A DNA stretch of 64,000 nt from AWTP1-13 sp050248715 (GTDB lineage: Bacteria > Pseudomonadota > Alphaproteobacteria > Rhizobiales > Hyphomicrobiaceae), in the NCBI GenBank assembly GCA_050248715.1, contig JBFWRV010000004.1, forward strand, positions 89,627 through 153,626, in the 5' to 3' direction. A program made the position numbers and the translations under genes. Of this stretch, positions 28,233 to 36,263 are shown in pieces (the first letter of the stretch is position 1; every line of letters begins with the position of its first letter). Below the pieces are notes generated by a model. The model was not told the DNA's origin and made no database searches. It saw only the letters and a list, made by a program, of their open reading frames with translations.

Positions 28233-29129
28233 TTACTCGGCAGCCTGCGATTGCTTCGCGGTCGAGGACGTTCCGGCGCTGAAGCGCTCGCTTACCGCAT
28301 CCCACTGGTTCGCCCCGACCCGGCGGAACGCGTCGCGTACCGTCAAATTTGTATCGATGACGGGGTGCCGGCCCTTTGCTTTGAGCTCGGCGAGCAGCGC
28401 GTCACAGACGCCGATGACCGCTTTGAACAGAAGTCCCGGCACGATCGCGAGCTTGTAGCCGGCTCTTTGCGCGGCATCGAAAGCAATGTCCGGTGTCTTG
28501 CCGCGCCACACCACGTTGAGCAGGCACGGGCCCTTGACGAGACGCGGCACCGCCGTGATCTCCTCCACTGTCTGCGGCGCTTCGACAAACGCCATGTCGG
28601 CGCCGGCCCCTAAGGCGGCGTTGGCGCGCTTGATCGCCTCCTCGAAGCCGAGCACGGCGCGCGCGTCGGTGCGCGCGATGATCAGGAAGTCGGGGCTGTT
28701 CCGTGCTGCGACGGCCGCCCGCACCTTCGTCAGATACTCTTCCAGTGGCACGATGGTCTTGTTGTCCAGGTGCCCGCATTTCTTGGGAAAGCCCTGGTCC
28801 TCGATATGCAGGCCGGCCACGCCGCGCCGTTCGTATTCGCGGACCGTCCGCGTGGTATTGAGCTCGTTGCCATAGCCCGTATCGGCGTCGGCGATCACCG
28901 GCACATCGACGGCCGACGCCAGCCGGCCCGCGTTGTCGGCCATCTCCGACATCGTGACGAGCCCGTAATCGGGATAGCCGAGGGTTGCCGCCGTGCCGGC
29001 GCCGGTCATGTAGACCGCGTCGAAGCCGGCCTGGGCTATTGTCCGCGCGGTGATGCAGTCGTAGGCGCCAGGGGCGACCAGCATGCCATCATTGCGCAAA
29101 AGTCGACGAAGCTTGGCAGCCGCGATCAT
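28233..29129 (-). CDS. Isocitrate lyase/PEP mutase family carbon-carbon lyase
   Basis: 298 residues from the ATG at 29129, with GGAGG seven bases upstream; 48 further upstream codons are not conserved. GAYDCITARTIAQAGFDAVYMTG is split over residues 21-43. The metal ligands are in DADTGYG (Asp81, Asp83), and KKCGH at 116-120 carries the catalytic cysteine of lyases. The enzyme would cleave a 2-hydroxy-dicarboxylate (methylisocitrate, dimethylmalate or similar) to pyruvate or glyoxylate plus an acid, or decarboxylate oxaloacetate. It is the first gene of an operon with LeuC- and LeuD-like subunits, which fits a dehydratase-lyase pair such as dimethylmaleate hydratase with dimethylmalate lyase. 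Confidence 0.85.
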   Translation of the reverse strand: MIAAAKLRRLLRNDGMLVAPGAYDCITARTIAQAGFDAVYMTGAGTAATLGYPDYGLVTMSEMADNAGRLASAVDVPVIADADTGYGNELNTTRTVREYERRGVAGLHIEDQGFPKKCGHLDNKTIVPLEEYLTKVRAAVAARNSPDFLIIARTDARAVLGFEEAIKRANAALGAGADMAFVEAPQTVEEITAVPRLVKGPCLLNVVWRGKTPDIAFDAAQRAGYKLAIVPGLLFKAVIGVCDALLAELKAKGRHPVIDTNLTVRDAFRRVGANQWDAVSERFSAGTSSTAKQSQAAE

Positions 29130-29333
29130 GAGGCATCCTCCAAACGGCATTTGTCGACAGGCATGATAGGGGAAACGGCCGACGTCTTGCAAAAACCAAT
29201 GCGTGGCCCCTTCTCTGCCGGTGGCGGCGCAGCGCCGATCCCCGTCCCGCGCATTCAACTTGCGTGGGCTCACGTCTCAGACCCGGCCGAAGTCGCACGC
29301 CTCGCGGTGCGCCGGGGGCGTGTCGCCGCTGCG

Positions 29334-29624
29334 CTACCTCAGCTGAAGAATAACCGAACCCTCAACGACCGTCGGCGGGCCCACCCCGAGGTCGCCGGCA
29401 TTCTTCCCAATCCATTCCCTGGCGATGCGCATGCTCTCTTCGGTACCCGCCTTGTCCTCGCAGACCGTCACCGACGCACCGCCATCCGTGGACTGAATGA
29501 GTGATTAGCTGACAAAGCCCTTTACTGGGCGGATCAGTCCCTCGACCTCGCTTTTGCGCTCCTGCAAGAGGTCGAGCAACTTCTTGGCACCGCCACCAGA
29601 GTAGATCCGTATGACGCCGTGCAT
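29334..29624 (-). pseudogene. Conserved small protein interrupted by a single in-frame TAA
   Basis: From the ATG at 29624 (GGGAGGA six bases upstream) 39 codons read MHGVIRIYSGGGAKKLLDLL and on to VKGFVS, then TAA at 29507-29505. The same frame continues for 56 more codons (SLIQSTDGGASVTVCEDKAG and further, ending VILQLR) to a TAG at 29336-29334. The downstream part is plainly the rest of the same protein, so one substitution of a codon for Tyr or similar made a stop. The full product would be about 96 residues and resembles a small conserved rhizobial protein of unknown function. A sequencing error is the main alternative. Confidence 0.75.
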
Positions 29625-29728
29625 CACTAGTCCTCCCTTTTTGGGATTGTAGCGGGAGCCTACGCCCCTTCCAGGCTGCCAACAAATCACAATGCCGGAC
29701 ATTCCCCGATCGTGATGCGACCCGTCGG

Positions 29729-30217
29729 CTACGCCACTCGCTGTCTTGGCGCGGGTCGGCGCCGCCCTCGCGCCTTTGGTTCGATCGTGGAATCCCAGAC
29801 GGAAGTGTCGATAGGCCTACTCGGCGGCTCGGTCGCGGTGAAGTGCCCGACCGATACTGGATCGCTCGCCGGAAAGGTCTCCCTCAAGCCTTCATCGAGC
29901 AGCTCATCGAGATGCCGCGAATTCTCCCTGCCACCCTTTGCTCCCGACATGCGTACCAGCATGGCGAGCAGCGCCTCTGCCTGAGCGATCTCCTCGGGAT
30001 CGTCGCCGTCGAGCTTTCCCGCCTGCTTCTGCTGCAGGAGCCACGCCAGCTTTTCCGATGGAGTGCCGGCTATATGCGCCATGATGAGGTCGGCGATCCG
30101 GGGCAAGGGGCGCCCTTCGATCTCGGCAGACCTGCGCCCATGCGACCGCTTCTCGGCCGCCAGAAACATCGGCCACTCGCGCATCTTCGCGCGCGACGGG
30201 GTCTTCGGCTCGCCCAC
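29729..30217 (-). CDS. Hypothetical protein with C-terminal ETFPASDP motif
   Basis: 162 residues; internal ATGs near the N-terminus make the exact start uncertain. The middle is Glu/Lys/Gln-rich and helical (SEKLAWLLQQKQAGKLDG). The segment LDELLDEGLRETFPASDPVS is a motif that recurs at the ends of many short alphaproteobacterial proteins of unknown function. A basic C-terminal tail follows (ARGRRRPAPRQR). Probably cytosolic. No operon partner; it reads away from the DMT carrier gene. Confidence 0.6.
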   Translation of the reverse strand: MGEPKTPSRAKMREWPMFLAAEKRSHGRRSAEIEGRPLPRIADLIMAHIAGTPSEKLAWLLQQKQAGKLDGDDPEEIAQAEALLAMLVRMSGAKGGRENSRHLDELLDEGLRETFPASDPVSVGHFTATEPPSRPIDTSVWDSTIEPKARGRRRPAPRQRVA

Positions 30218-30435
30218 GGCACGACTCCATTACCCGGTGTGCCACCTGTGCCACTCTACCCCATCTCCTCGCGAACGTCCCCCGACGCGGACGCATCTGC
30301 CGGTCTGGGCTCGATGCGGCCGCGCGGCACCCTTGACGGGTCGCCTCGAGGCCCGGTTACCTTGGCGCGCAAAGGCCCCAAGGCAATCCGCGCGCGCGGT
30401 GCACGGTGGGCGGAGAGCCTACCGGGAGGAAGCCT

Positions 30436-31419
30436 GTGCATCTCTTGGGCGCCGTGCTCGCAGTTCTCTCTGCCGCGACCTTCGCCCTGACGAACGCCAC
30501 CGCTCGCCGGGGCGTGATTACCGGCACGCCCGTGCAAGGGATGGTCATCAGCATCCCCGTTGGCCTGCTGGGATTTCTGATCGTCGCGTTCCTGACAGGG
30601 GCTCTTGAAGGTTTGGGCCGATTCACCGCTTCGGCCGTGGCGTCTCTGTCGGCTGCCGGCCTTCTGCATTTCGTGCTGGGCCGGTACTGCAACTACCGAG
30701 CAAGCCAAGCGGCCGGCGTGAATCTGACCGCACCCGTGCTTCAGCTCAACTCCGTGGTCACCCTCATCCTGGCCGTGATCGCGCTGCGCGAGCCGTGCAC
30801 GATGCTGCAGGTCGCCGGGGGCGTTCTAATGGTCGCCGGCTCGCTCCTGACCCAGCGCGCGTCGCAGCCCAGCGCCTCGAGCAAGCCGCATGACGCTCCG
30901 GCCTTCACGCCCCGTGTCGCCGCGGGCTTTTTCTTTGCCGCGATCGCCGCGCTGATGTACGGCACGACGCCCATCATCGTCCGCCAGGCGCTCCAGGATG
31001 CCGGGCCTCTCAGCGGCGTGGTGGGGGGCTCGGTCGCCTACGGAGCAGCGACGGTGGCAGTTGCCGTCGGCCTGCTCATCCCACCCTTGCGCCGCAACGT
31101 GATGCAAGTCACCAGTGAGAATGCGCGCTGGTTCGTCTACTCCGGCATCTTCGTGGCGGCGGCGCAAGGCTTCCTCTATTCCGCCCTCGCCGTCGCCCCC
31201 ATCATGCTCGTCGCGCCGCTGCTGCAACTCTCCCTGGTCTTCCGGTTTCTTTTCGCGCTGCTGCTCAACCCCAACCATGAGATCTTTGGTGTGCTCGTCG
31301 TGGTCGGCTCGATCGTCTCGATCCTGGGCGCCTCCGCCATAGCCGTCGACACGCAGCTCATTCTGCACGCGCTCGCCATTCCTGAACCGCTCGCCCACTT
31401 TTTGCGCTCGCAGCTGTAG
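30436..31419 (+). CDS. EamA/DMT-family transporter
   Basis: 327 residues from the GTG at 30436, which has GGGAGGA seven bases upstream; an earlier in-frame GTG at 30406 lacks one. Ten hydrophobic helices fall into two homologous EamA halves (about residues 1-140 and 165-300), with GVNLTAPVLQLNSVVTLILAV and LAVAPIMLVAPLLQLSLVF at equivalent places. DMT carriers export or exchange metabolites at the inner membrane. The substrate cannot be deduced. It stands alone. Confidence 0.8.
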   Translation: MHLLGAVLAVLSAATFALTNATARRGVITGTPVQGMVISIPVGLLGFLIVAFLTGALEGLGRFTASAVASLSAAGLLHFVLGRYCNYRASQAAGVNLTAPVLQLNSVVTLILAVIALREPCTMLQVAGGVLMVAGSLLTQRASQPSASSKPHDAPAFTPRVAAGFFFAAIAALMYGTTPIIVRQALQDAGPLSGVVGGSVAYGAATVAVAVGLLIPPLRRNVMQVTSENARWFVYSGIFVAAAQGFLYSALAVAPIMLVAPLLQLSLVFRFLFALLLNPNHEIFGVLVVVGSIVSILGASAIAVDTQLILHALAIPEPLAHFLRSQL

Positions 31420-31626
31420 CCGGGTCTTGCGGTGCGCGTGCGCCATCGCCGGCGTCCGGACGGCCTCAAAGGGCTGGCGGCGCGGCTGACTCCTGGAACT
31501 GCTCGCGCTTGCCGCGCCCACGAGCCGTCGGAAACCCCTTGTGCTTGTGGGCTCAAGCGCCGTGATTGGCGTGACCCACCTGCGTGCGCCCATTAAGAAT
31601 AGGTTCCGCACATGTGAGGGTTATGT

Positions 31627-32220
31627 ATGCGAGTGCTGGTCGTTTTTTCGCATCCGCTCGAGGATAGCTATGGCGCCGCTCTCCGCGACGCGGTCATCCA
31701 ATCACTCAAGGAGGGTGGCCACACAGTTGATCTCTGTGACCTCTATCGCGAGGCATTCGATCCTGTGCTTTCAGCGCGCGAGCGGCGGATGTACCGGGAT
31801 ACGGCCAGCAACGCTGATGACGTCATTGAGCATGTGCAACGCCTCCGGCGAGCTGAGGGTGTCGTCTTTGTGTTCCCCTCGTGGTGGTATGGGATGCCTG
31901 CCATCCTAAAGGGGTATTTCGATCGCATCTGGCTGCCTGGTGTAGCCTTTGATTTTGGGCCGCAGGCGATAGTTCCATTGTTGACGAACATACGCCTCTT
32001 CGGCGCAGTGACGACGACCGGCGCACCTGAATGGTTCACGCGCTTCTATGTGGGAAACCCCTCGCGCAAGGTGATGATGCGCGGACTGGCGCGATTGATG
32101 GTCGCGCGTGACGCTGAGCGGATATGGCTTGCGCTCTACGGTATGGAGAAAGCGTCCGCGGTCACGCGCGCCGCGTTCATTGAACGTGTCCGCCAACGCT
32201 TTAGCCGGATCAAGCCTTGA
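31627..32220 (+). CDS. NAD(P)H dehydrogenase (quinone)/flavodoxin-fold oxidoreductase
   Basis: 197 residues. VVFSHPLEDSYGAALRDAV at the N-terminus is the flavin phosphate-binding turn of the KefF/NQO family. FVFPSWWYGMPAILKGYFDR (about residues 78-97) is the characteristic active-site stretch. TTGAPEWF follows. It would reduce quinones or similar electrophiles with NAD(P)H using FMN or FAD in the cytosol. Single gene; the region before it (31420-31626) shows nothing recognisable. Confidence 0.85.
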   Translation: MRVLVVFSHPLEDSYGAALRDAVIQSLKEGGHTVDLCDLYREAFDPVLSARERRMYRDTASNADDVIEHVQRLRRAEGVVFVFPSWWYGMPAILKGYFDRIWLPGVAFDFGPQAIVPLLTNIRLFGAVTTTGAPEWFTRFYVGNPSRKVMMRGLARLMVARDAERIWLALYGMEKASAVTRAAFIERVRQRFSRIKP

Positions 32221-32496
32221 CGCGTGCGCGCTGCTTGCTGCGCTGCATGAGCCCGGCCTTGGCATGAACCCACCGTGTGAGCCGGCGGAGGCCCACGTAA
32301 AGGAAGGGAGCGGTGTTACATTGAATGTTCTGATCGCGCGGGAGAGGAGCCATAACAGTTCTCTGGGGGAGCAGCGCCTCCCGGCGCGGTTGCCAAGCGA
32401 TGCCGGCCCGCAACGACTGAGGCCACGCTTCCATTCATCCGTGCCGTGCCCTAGAGTTTCGCACCTTGCGATCGGCTGTTCCCACGACAGGTTTCC

Positions 32497-33420
32497 ATGA
32501 TGCCTGACGGCCACCGAGCGAGGACGGTAACGGAGACCCTACGGCCGTATCGCTGGCGCATCGCGTTCACCTATGCGCTCACCGTCATCGAGGACCTGCT
32601 GGAGCTGTCCTATCCGTGGGCCACGGGACTCGCGATCAACGGCCTGCTGGCGCAGGATTATCGAATGATCGCGCCCGTGATGATCGCGTGGGTGCTGCAC
32701 ACCGCGATCGGCTGCGGGCGGCAGATGTACGACACGCGGCTCTACACCGAGGTCTACAACACCATCGTCACCGATACGGTGCTGCGCCAGCGCCAATCGG
32801 GAATCGAGCCGACAAAGGTGGCGGCACGCTCCGCCATGTCGCGTGAGTTCGTGACCTTCTTCGAGAAGGACATGCCGGTTGTGCTGAACACGACGGTGAG
32901 CATCATCGGCTCAGCCGCCATCCTGTTCTACTACGACCTCGTGATCGGCGCGGTCGCCGCCCTGCTCTTCGTTCCCGTCGCGATCATCAACCGCCGCTAC
33001 ATGCGGCGTTCCCTGATGCTCAACGAACGTCTCAACAACCAGCTCGAGCACGAGGTGCAGGTGATCGAGGCGGCGCAGGAAGGGACCGTCACCCATCATT
33101 TTGCCGAGGTGCGCACGTGGCGCATCAAGCTCTCAGATGCCGATGCCTTCAACTGGACTGCGATCGAAGCCCTGTCGATCCTGGTGTTCCTCCTGGTGCT
33201 GCTGCGTGTGGCGTATATGCCAAACGCGGACGTCGGCACCATCTTCGCCATCTTCGTCTATGTCTGGCGCCTGATGGAAAAGCTCGACATGATTCCGCAG
33301 ATCGTCCAGCAGCTCATGCGGCTCAAGGACATCCGTCGCCGCATCGAGGCCGGGGCCTCGGTCGAAGCCGTCGGTGAGCAGATCCAGCGCACCGGCAGCG
33401 AAAAGCGCGGGCCGCCCTGA
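32497..33420 (+). CDS. ABC-exporter-type six-helix transmembrane domain protein without ATPase
   Basis: 307 residues (or 306 from the second ATG). The N-terminal YRWRIAFTYALTVIEDLLELSYPWATGLAINGLL and later helices form the six-helix bundle of an ABC exporter, probably the ABC_membrane_3 type. The protein stops after the bundle (QQLMRLKDIRRRIEAG) where a nucleotide-binding domain would begin. No Walker motifs occur here or next door. It may dimerise as a non-ABC membrane protein or use a distant ATPase. The 276 bases before it hold no supported gene. Confidence 0.75.
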   Translation: MMPDGHRARTVTETLRPYRWRIAFTYALTVIEDLLELSYPWATGLAINGLLAQDYRMIAPVMIAWVLHTAIGCGRQMYDTRLYTEVYNTIVTDTVLRQRQSGIEPTKVAARSAMSREFVTFFEKDMPVVLNTTVSIIGSAAILFYYDLVIGAVAALLFVPVAIINRRYMRRSLMLNERLNNQLEHEVQVIEAAQEGTVTHHFAEVRTWRIKLSDADAFNWTAIEALSILVFLLVLLRVAYMPNADVGTIFAIFVYVWRLMEKLDMIPQIVQQLMRLKDIRRRIEAGASVEAVGEQIQRTGSEKRGPP

Positions 33421-33737
33421 CGGCATCCAGACCAACCGAAGCGGCCTTGCGGACTGGGGCGCATCTGCGCCGGCTGGTAATCGGGCGCAATCGCCTTGAT
33501 GCCCTTCATGCGGCCGATCGCCTTGCCAGCCATGGCCGTGGTGGGTCGATAAGCGAGGCGAGCGGCGTGACAAACGGGCAACGACACGACGAAAACCGAT
33601 AGAACGAGCGACCGACGGGGTCCCTTGGCGCCCTGGCTATGTTTGATTGATCGGGTCGCGGATCTGTCAGGCAGCGACCGCCGTCCGCGCGACTCCGGAA
33701 GCTCTTTGGTTGCGGGAATGCGTGCTTGGGGGTGCAA
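33421..33737. other. Intergenic region
   Basis: 317 bases between the ABC-type membrane protein and the YkuD-like gene. Short frames on both strands were checked; one on the minus strand begins with a signal-peptide-like stretch but runs into the antisense of the neighbouring gene and has no support. Nothing else is recognised. Confidence 0.4.
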
Positions 33738-34928
33738 ATGCGCGCATCGTCATCTTGGCTTTGGATCATTGCGCTTGTCATCGTCACGTCTCTTGCCGTT
33801 GCCGGAAGCGCGGCAATCGCATTCGCGGCCGAGGCGGGCCCGGATAGGGACGCGAGCTGTCGGATACCATTCGAGACCCTGAAGGACCCGAAATCGGGGG
33901 AATTCTTCCCGCTGTCGGCTGCACGCAATGAGAACGCCAGGCTCCCGGAGAGCCTGCGCCAGCGATACATCGTCGCCGACCTGAGCTCGACGGACGAGAA
34001 CGGCTATTGTCGCGGCGTGCGGGAGCACTTCACGCCCGTGGGTGAGCTGAGCGAATTCCCCCGGCTGCGAGCGATCGCGGCCGCGCGCGAGGTGGATGTG
34101 GTCTCATTGGCGAACACCCCTGTCGACATCCTGCTCGTGTCCGAACGGAGGCCCGGCGACCCCGCCGGTCTCGCGCTGGAACTCGAGGATCTCAAGAACT
34201 ATCTCCAGCAGGTTCAACGTCATAGAACGGATCCCTTGGTCAGGCCTGCCGTGTTCAGCGGCTATTGCGTCGGACAGACGCTCAACCTCTGCGAGATCGT
34301 CAACGGACAGCCGACGCTCGTCTATCGCTTCGTAACGTCTTCGGGTCGGTGGCTGCCGCCGCTCTACCGTTATTACGCGCCCATCAACTTCATCAAATCG
34401 CGGAGTTGGAGCTCGGATCGCAGATACACTCCTGCCGATGCGCGACGCGACGCGCGCATGGGCGGCGGCTCGGCCGCGATCGTCCCCTTCGCCAACGGCG
34501 GCAATCCGATCGAAATGCCGAATTTCCTGCACTTCCTGCCCATGCCCGGCTACCCGGCGGAGACCGCGAACGGTATCCATCAGATTGCAGGGGGCCTCGA
34601 CTCCGGCGGAACGTTCGGCGCTCCGGTGAGTCTGGGGTGCATCCGTCTCGGCAAGTTCCAGGCGAAGCTCGCTCGCTGGTGGACACCGACCCAGGCGAAG
34701 CTCTTTGTGCACTTCGAGCCGAACCGGTACCGCAAGTTTGGCATCGCCGCCACCGGCAAGGCGCGCGGGTTCCAAAATCCAGATAAGGCGAAAATCGAGA
34801 CCGCTGCAGCGACGGAGCGGGCGACATCGCGCACCCACCCGAGCCGCCCAAAGAGCAAGAGCGCGCCAACGGGCAGTTCGGACGCGCAGTTTCGCCTTTT
34901 TCCCTTTGCTTCAATCTTTTGGAACTGA
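33738..34928 (+). CDS. Exported YkuD/L,D-transpeptidase-like protein with altered active-site motif
   Basis: 396 residues from the ATG at 33738, five bases after a GGGGG ribosome site. A signal peptide or anchor spans residues about 6-31. Near the C-terminus GIHQIAGG, then GTFGAPVSLGCIRLGKFQAK, follows the L,D-transpeptidase layout (distal His, then S-H-G-C-x-R). Here the motif reads S-L-G-C-I-R, keeping the nucleophilic Cys and Arg but replacing the catalytic-site His with Leu. The remaining 280 residues are not assigned; four cysteines could pair. It may be a peptidoglycan-modifying enzyme or a degenerate homologue. The C-terminal tail is basic and low complexity. Confidence 0.6.
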   Translation: MRASSSWLWIIALVIVTSLAVAGSAAIAFAAEAGPDRDASCRIPFETLKDPKSGEFFPLSAARNENARLPESLRQRYIVADLSSTDENGYCRGVREHFTPVGELSEFPRLRAIAAAREVDVVSLANTPVDILLVSERRPGDPAGLALELEDLKNYLQQVQRHRTDPLVRPAVFSGYCVGQTLNLCEIVNGQPTLVYRFVTSSGRWLPPLYRYYAPINFIKSRSWSSDRRYTPADARRDARMGGGSAAIVPFANGGNPIEMPNFLHFLPMPGYPAETANGIHQIAGGLDSGGTFGAPVSLGCIRLGKFQAKLARWWTPTQAKLFVHFEPNRYRKFGIAATGKARGFQNPDKAKIETAAATERATSRTHPSRPKSKSAPTGSSDAQFRLFPFASIFWN

Positions 34929-34967
34929 TCGCACGCTCCGGAACGGCATCGAATGGTCAGCCGCCCG

Positions 34968-34995
34968 CGCGGCACCATATCCGCGGCACCATATC
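34968..34995. repeat. Tandem 14-bp direct repeat between convergent genes
   Basis: CGCGGCACCATATC occurs twice without a spacer (34968-34981, 34982-34995), between the stops of two convergent genes. It looks like a small slippage duplication. Confidence 0.6.
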
Positions 34996-35021
34996 AATGA
35001 CTTGGCATGCGCATCCGTTTG

Positions 35022-35981
35022 CTAGCGGTCCGGCGCAATCGCCGCGGCCACGGCGGCGGAGCCGGCTTGTTGCCGCGCCCCGTCCGAAGCCTGCATGAGA
35101 ACCGCAAAGAGGATGAGGACGCCGCCGGTGATCACGGCCGGCGTGGTCGTCTCGTTGAAAAGAAGGTAGGTCCAAACTGGTGCCGCGATCGTCTCCGCCT
35201 GGGCGAGCATGACGAGTGTGACACCCGGCACCAGCCGTGAGCCACGCGCAAACAGGACGAGCCCGGCTGACAGAATGATCCCGCCATGCAGCAAGGCGAG
35301 AGCCGCGTCGCGCAGGCTCGAGGCCAGGGGCAGGTCAAGCGATAGCAGCATGGCGGCGCTCACCGCGGTCGTGGATAGGCCGACGGCGAACAGCGCCGCA
35401 TCGAGGTCCTCGGACTTTGCACCGCGCGTGGCCAGGGAATACACCGCAAACGAGACCGCCGTGCCGAGCGCGAGTGCCCGCGCCAGCCAGCCATCCTCCC
35501 ACAGCCCCGAATGCAGTCCATCAATCTGCAGGCTGAAGCCGCTCATCAGCGCTACTCCGCCGATCGCGACTGCGATCGCGATCACACCTAGGGCACCGAT
35601 GCGTTCTCCCAGCATCGGCCAGGCAAGTACCGCCGCCATCAGCGGGGCCAGCGACATCAGGAAGAACACCTCCGCCGTGCTGCCGGACATGATAGCGGCG
35701 ACAAACAGAATCTGGCTCGCCATCATGGCACCCACCGAGAGCCAGGCGAATCCGCCGAGGCGTCTGATCTGCGCGAGCGGGCTCGTGCCGTGACGCAATG
35801 TTGCTACGAATAAGAGAGCGACGCTGAACGCGAGCGCGCGCCAGAACAGATATTGCCAGGCGTTGCTGGAGGACGCGCCGCGAAGGCAGATGATGCCGAG
35901 GCTGAGTGCGAGGCCGGCGAGTACGACAAGGGCGCATCCTGCCAGGTAGGAGCGCGCGGGCACAAGGGTCTGGCTCGTCAT
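35022..35981 (-). CDS. EamA/DMT-family transporter
   Basis: 319 residues from the ATG at 35981; an upstream in-frame start adds 10 residues. About ten hydrophobic helices in two EamA repeats, with STAEVFFLMSLAPLMAAVLAW ending the first half and MLAQAETIAAPVWTYLLFNE the second. The W-x-Y-LLFNE motif is typical of RhaT/YdcZ-type DMT carriers. Inner membrane, substrate unknown. It diverges from the GMC oxidoreductase gene 282 bases away. Confidence 0.82.
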   Translation of the reverse strand: MTSQTLVPARSYLAGCALVVLAGLALSLGIICLRGASSSNAWQYLFWRALAFSVALLFVATLRHGTSPLAQIRRLGGFAWLSVGAMMASQILFVAAIMSGSTAEVFFLMSLAPLMAAVLAWPMLGERIGALGVIAIAVAIGGVALMSGFSLQIDGLHSGLWEDGWLARALALGTAVSFAVYSLATRGAKSEDLDAALFAVGLSTTAVSAAMLLSLDLPLASSLRDAALALLHGGIILSAGLVLFARGSRLVPGVTLVMLAQAETIAAPVWTYLLFNETTTPAVITGGVLILFAVLMQASDGARQQAGSAAVAAAIAPDR

Positions 35982-36263
35982 TGGCGCCTCATACGCGGCC
36001 GGGGCGAACACGCTGCTTTCGTGCTGCCTATCACCATTTGCCTCGGCCTGCTACGCCACGGCCCACCGGTCCGGAGGCATTCGAGCGAACGGGGCCGGTT
36101 CAGGGTCAGACACCCGTTTGCCGGTGCGCCCGCTGCCGATTGATATGGGCGGCTCCTCGTGCTTGAAAATAGGCTGGACGACACTGCCGTGATGTGCGCG
36201 CCAATATCCTGCACGGATCGGATCGATCGGCAGGGTGCGAATTCCTGCGCTTGGCAATTGGGG

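Noticed and set aside
33506..33737. Minus-strand frame with a signal-peptide-like start in the gap before the YkuD-like gene
   Set aside because: Continues into antisense of the neighbouring membrane-protein gene, has no ribosome site and no family.
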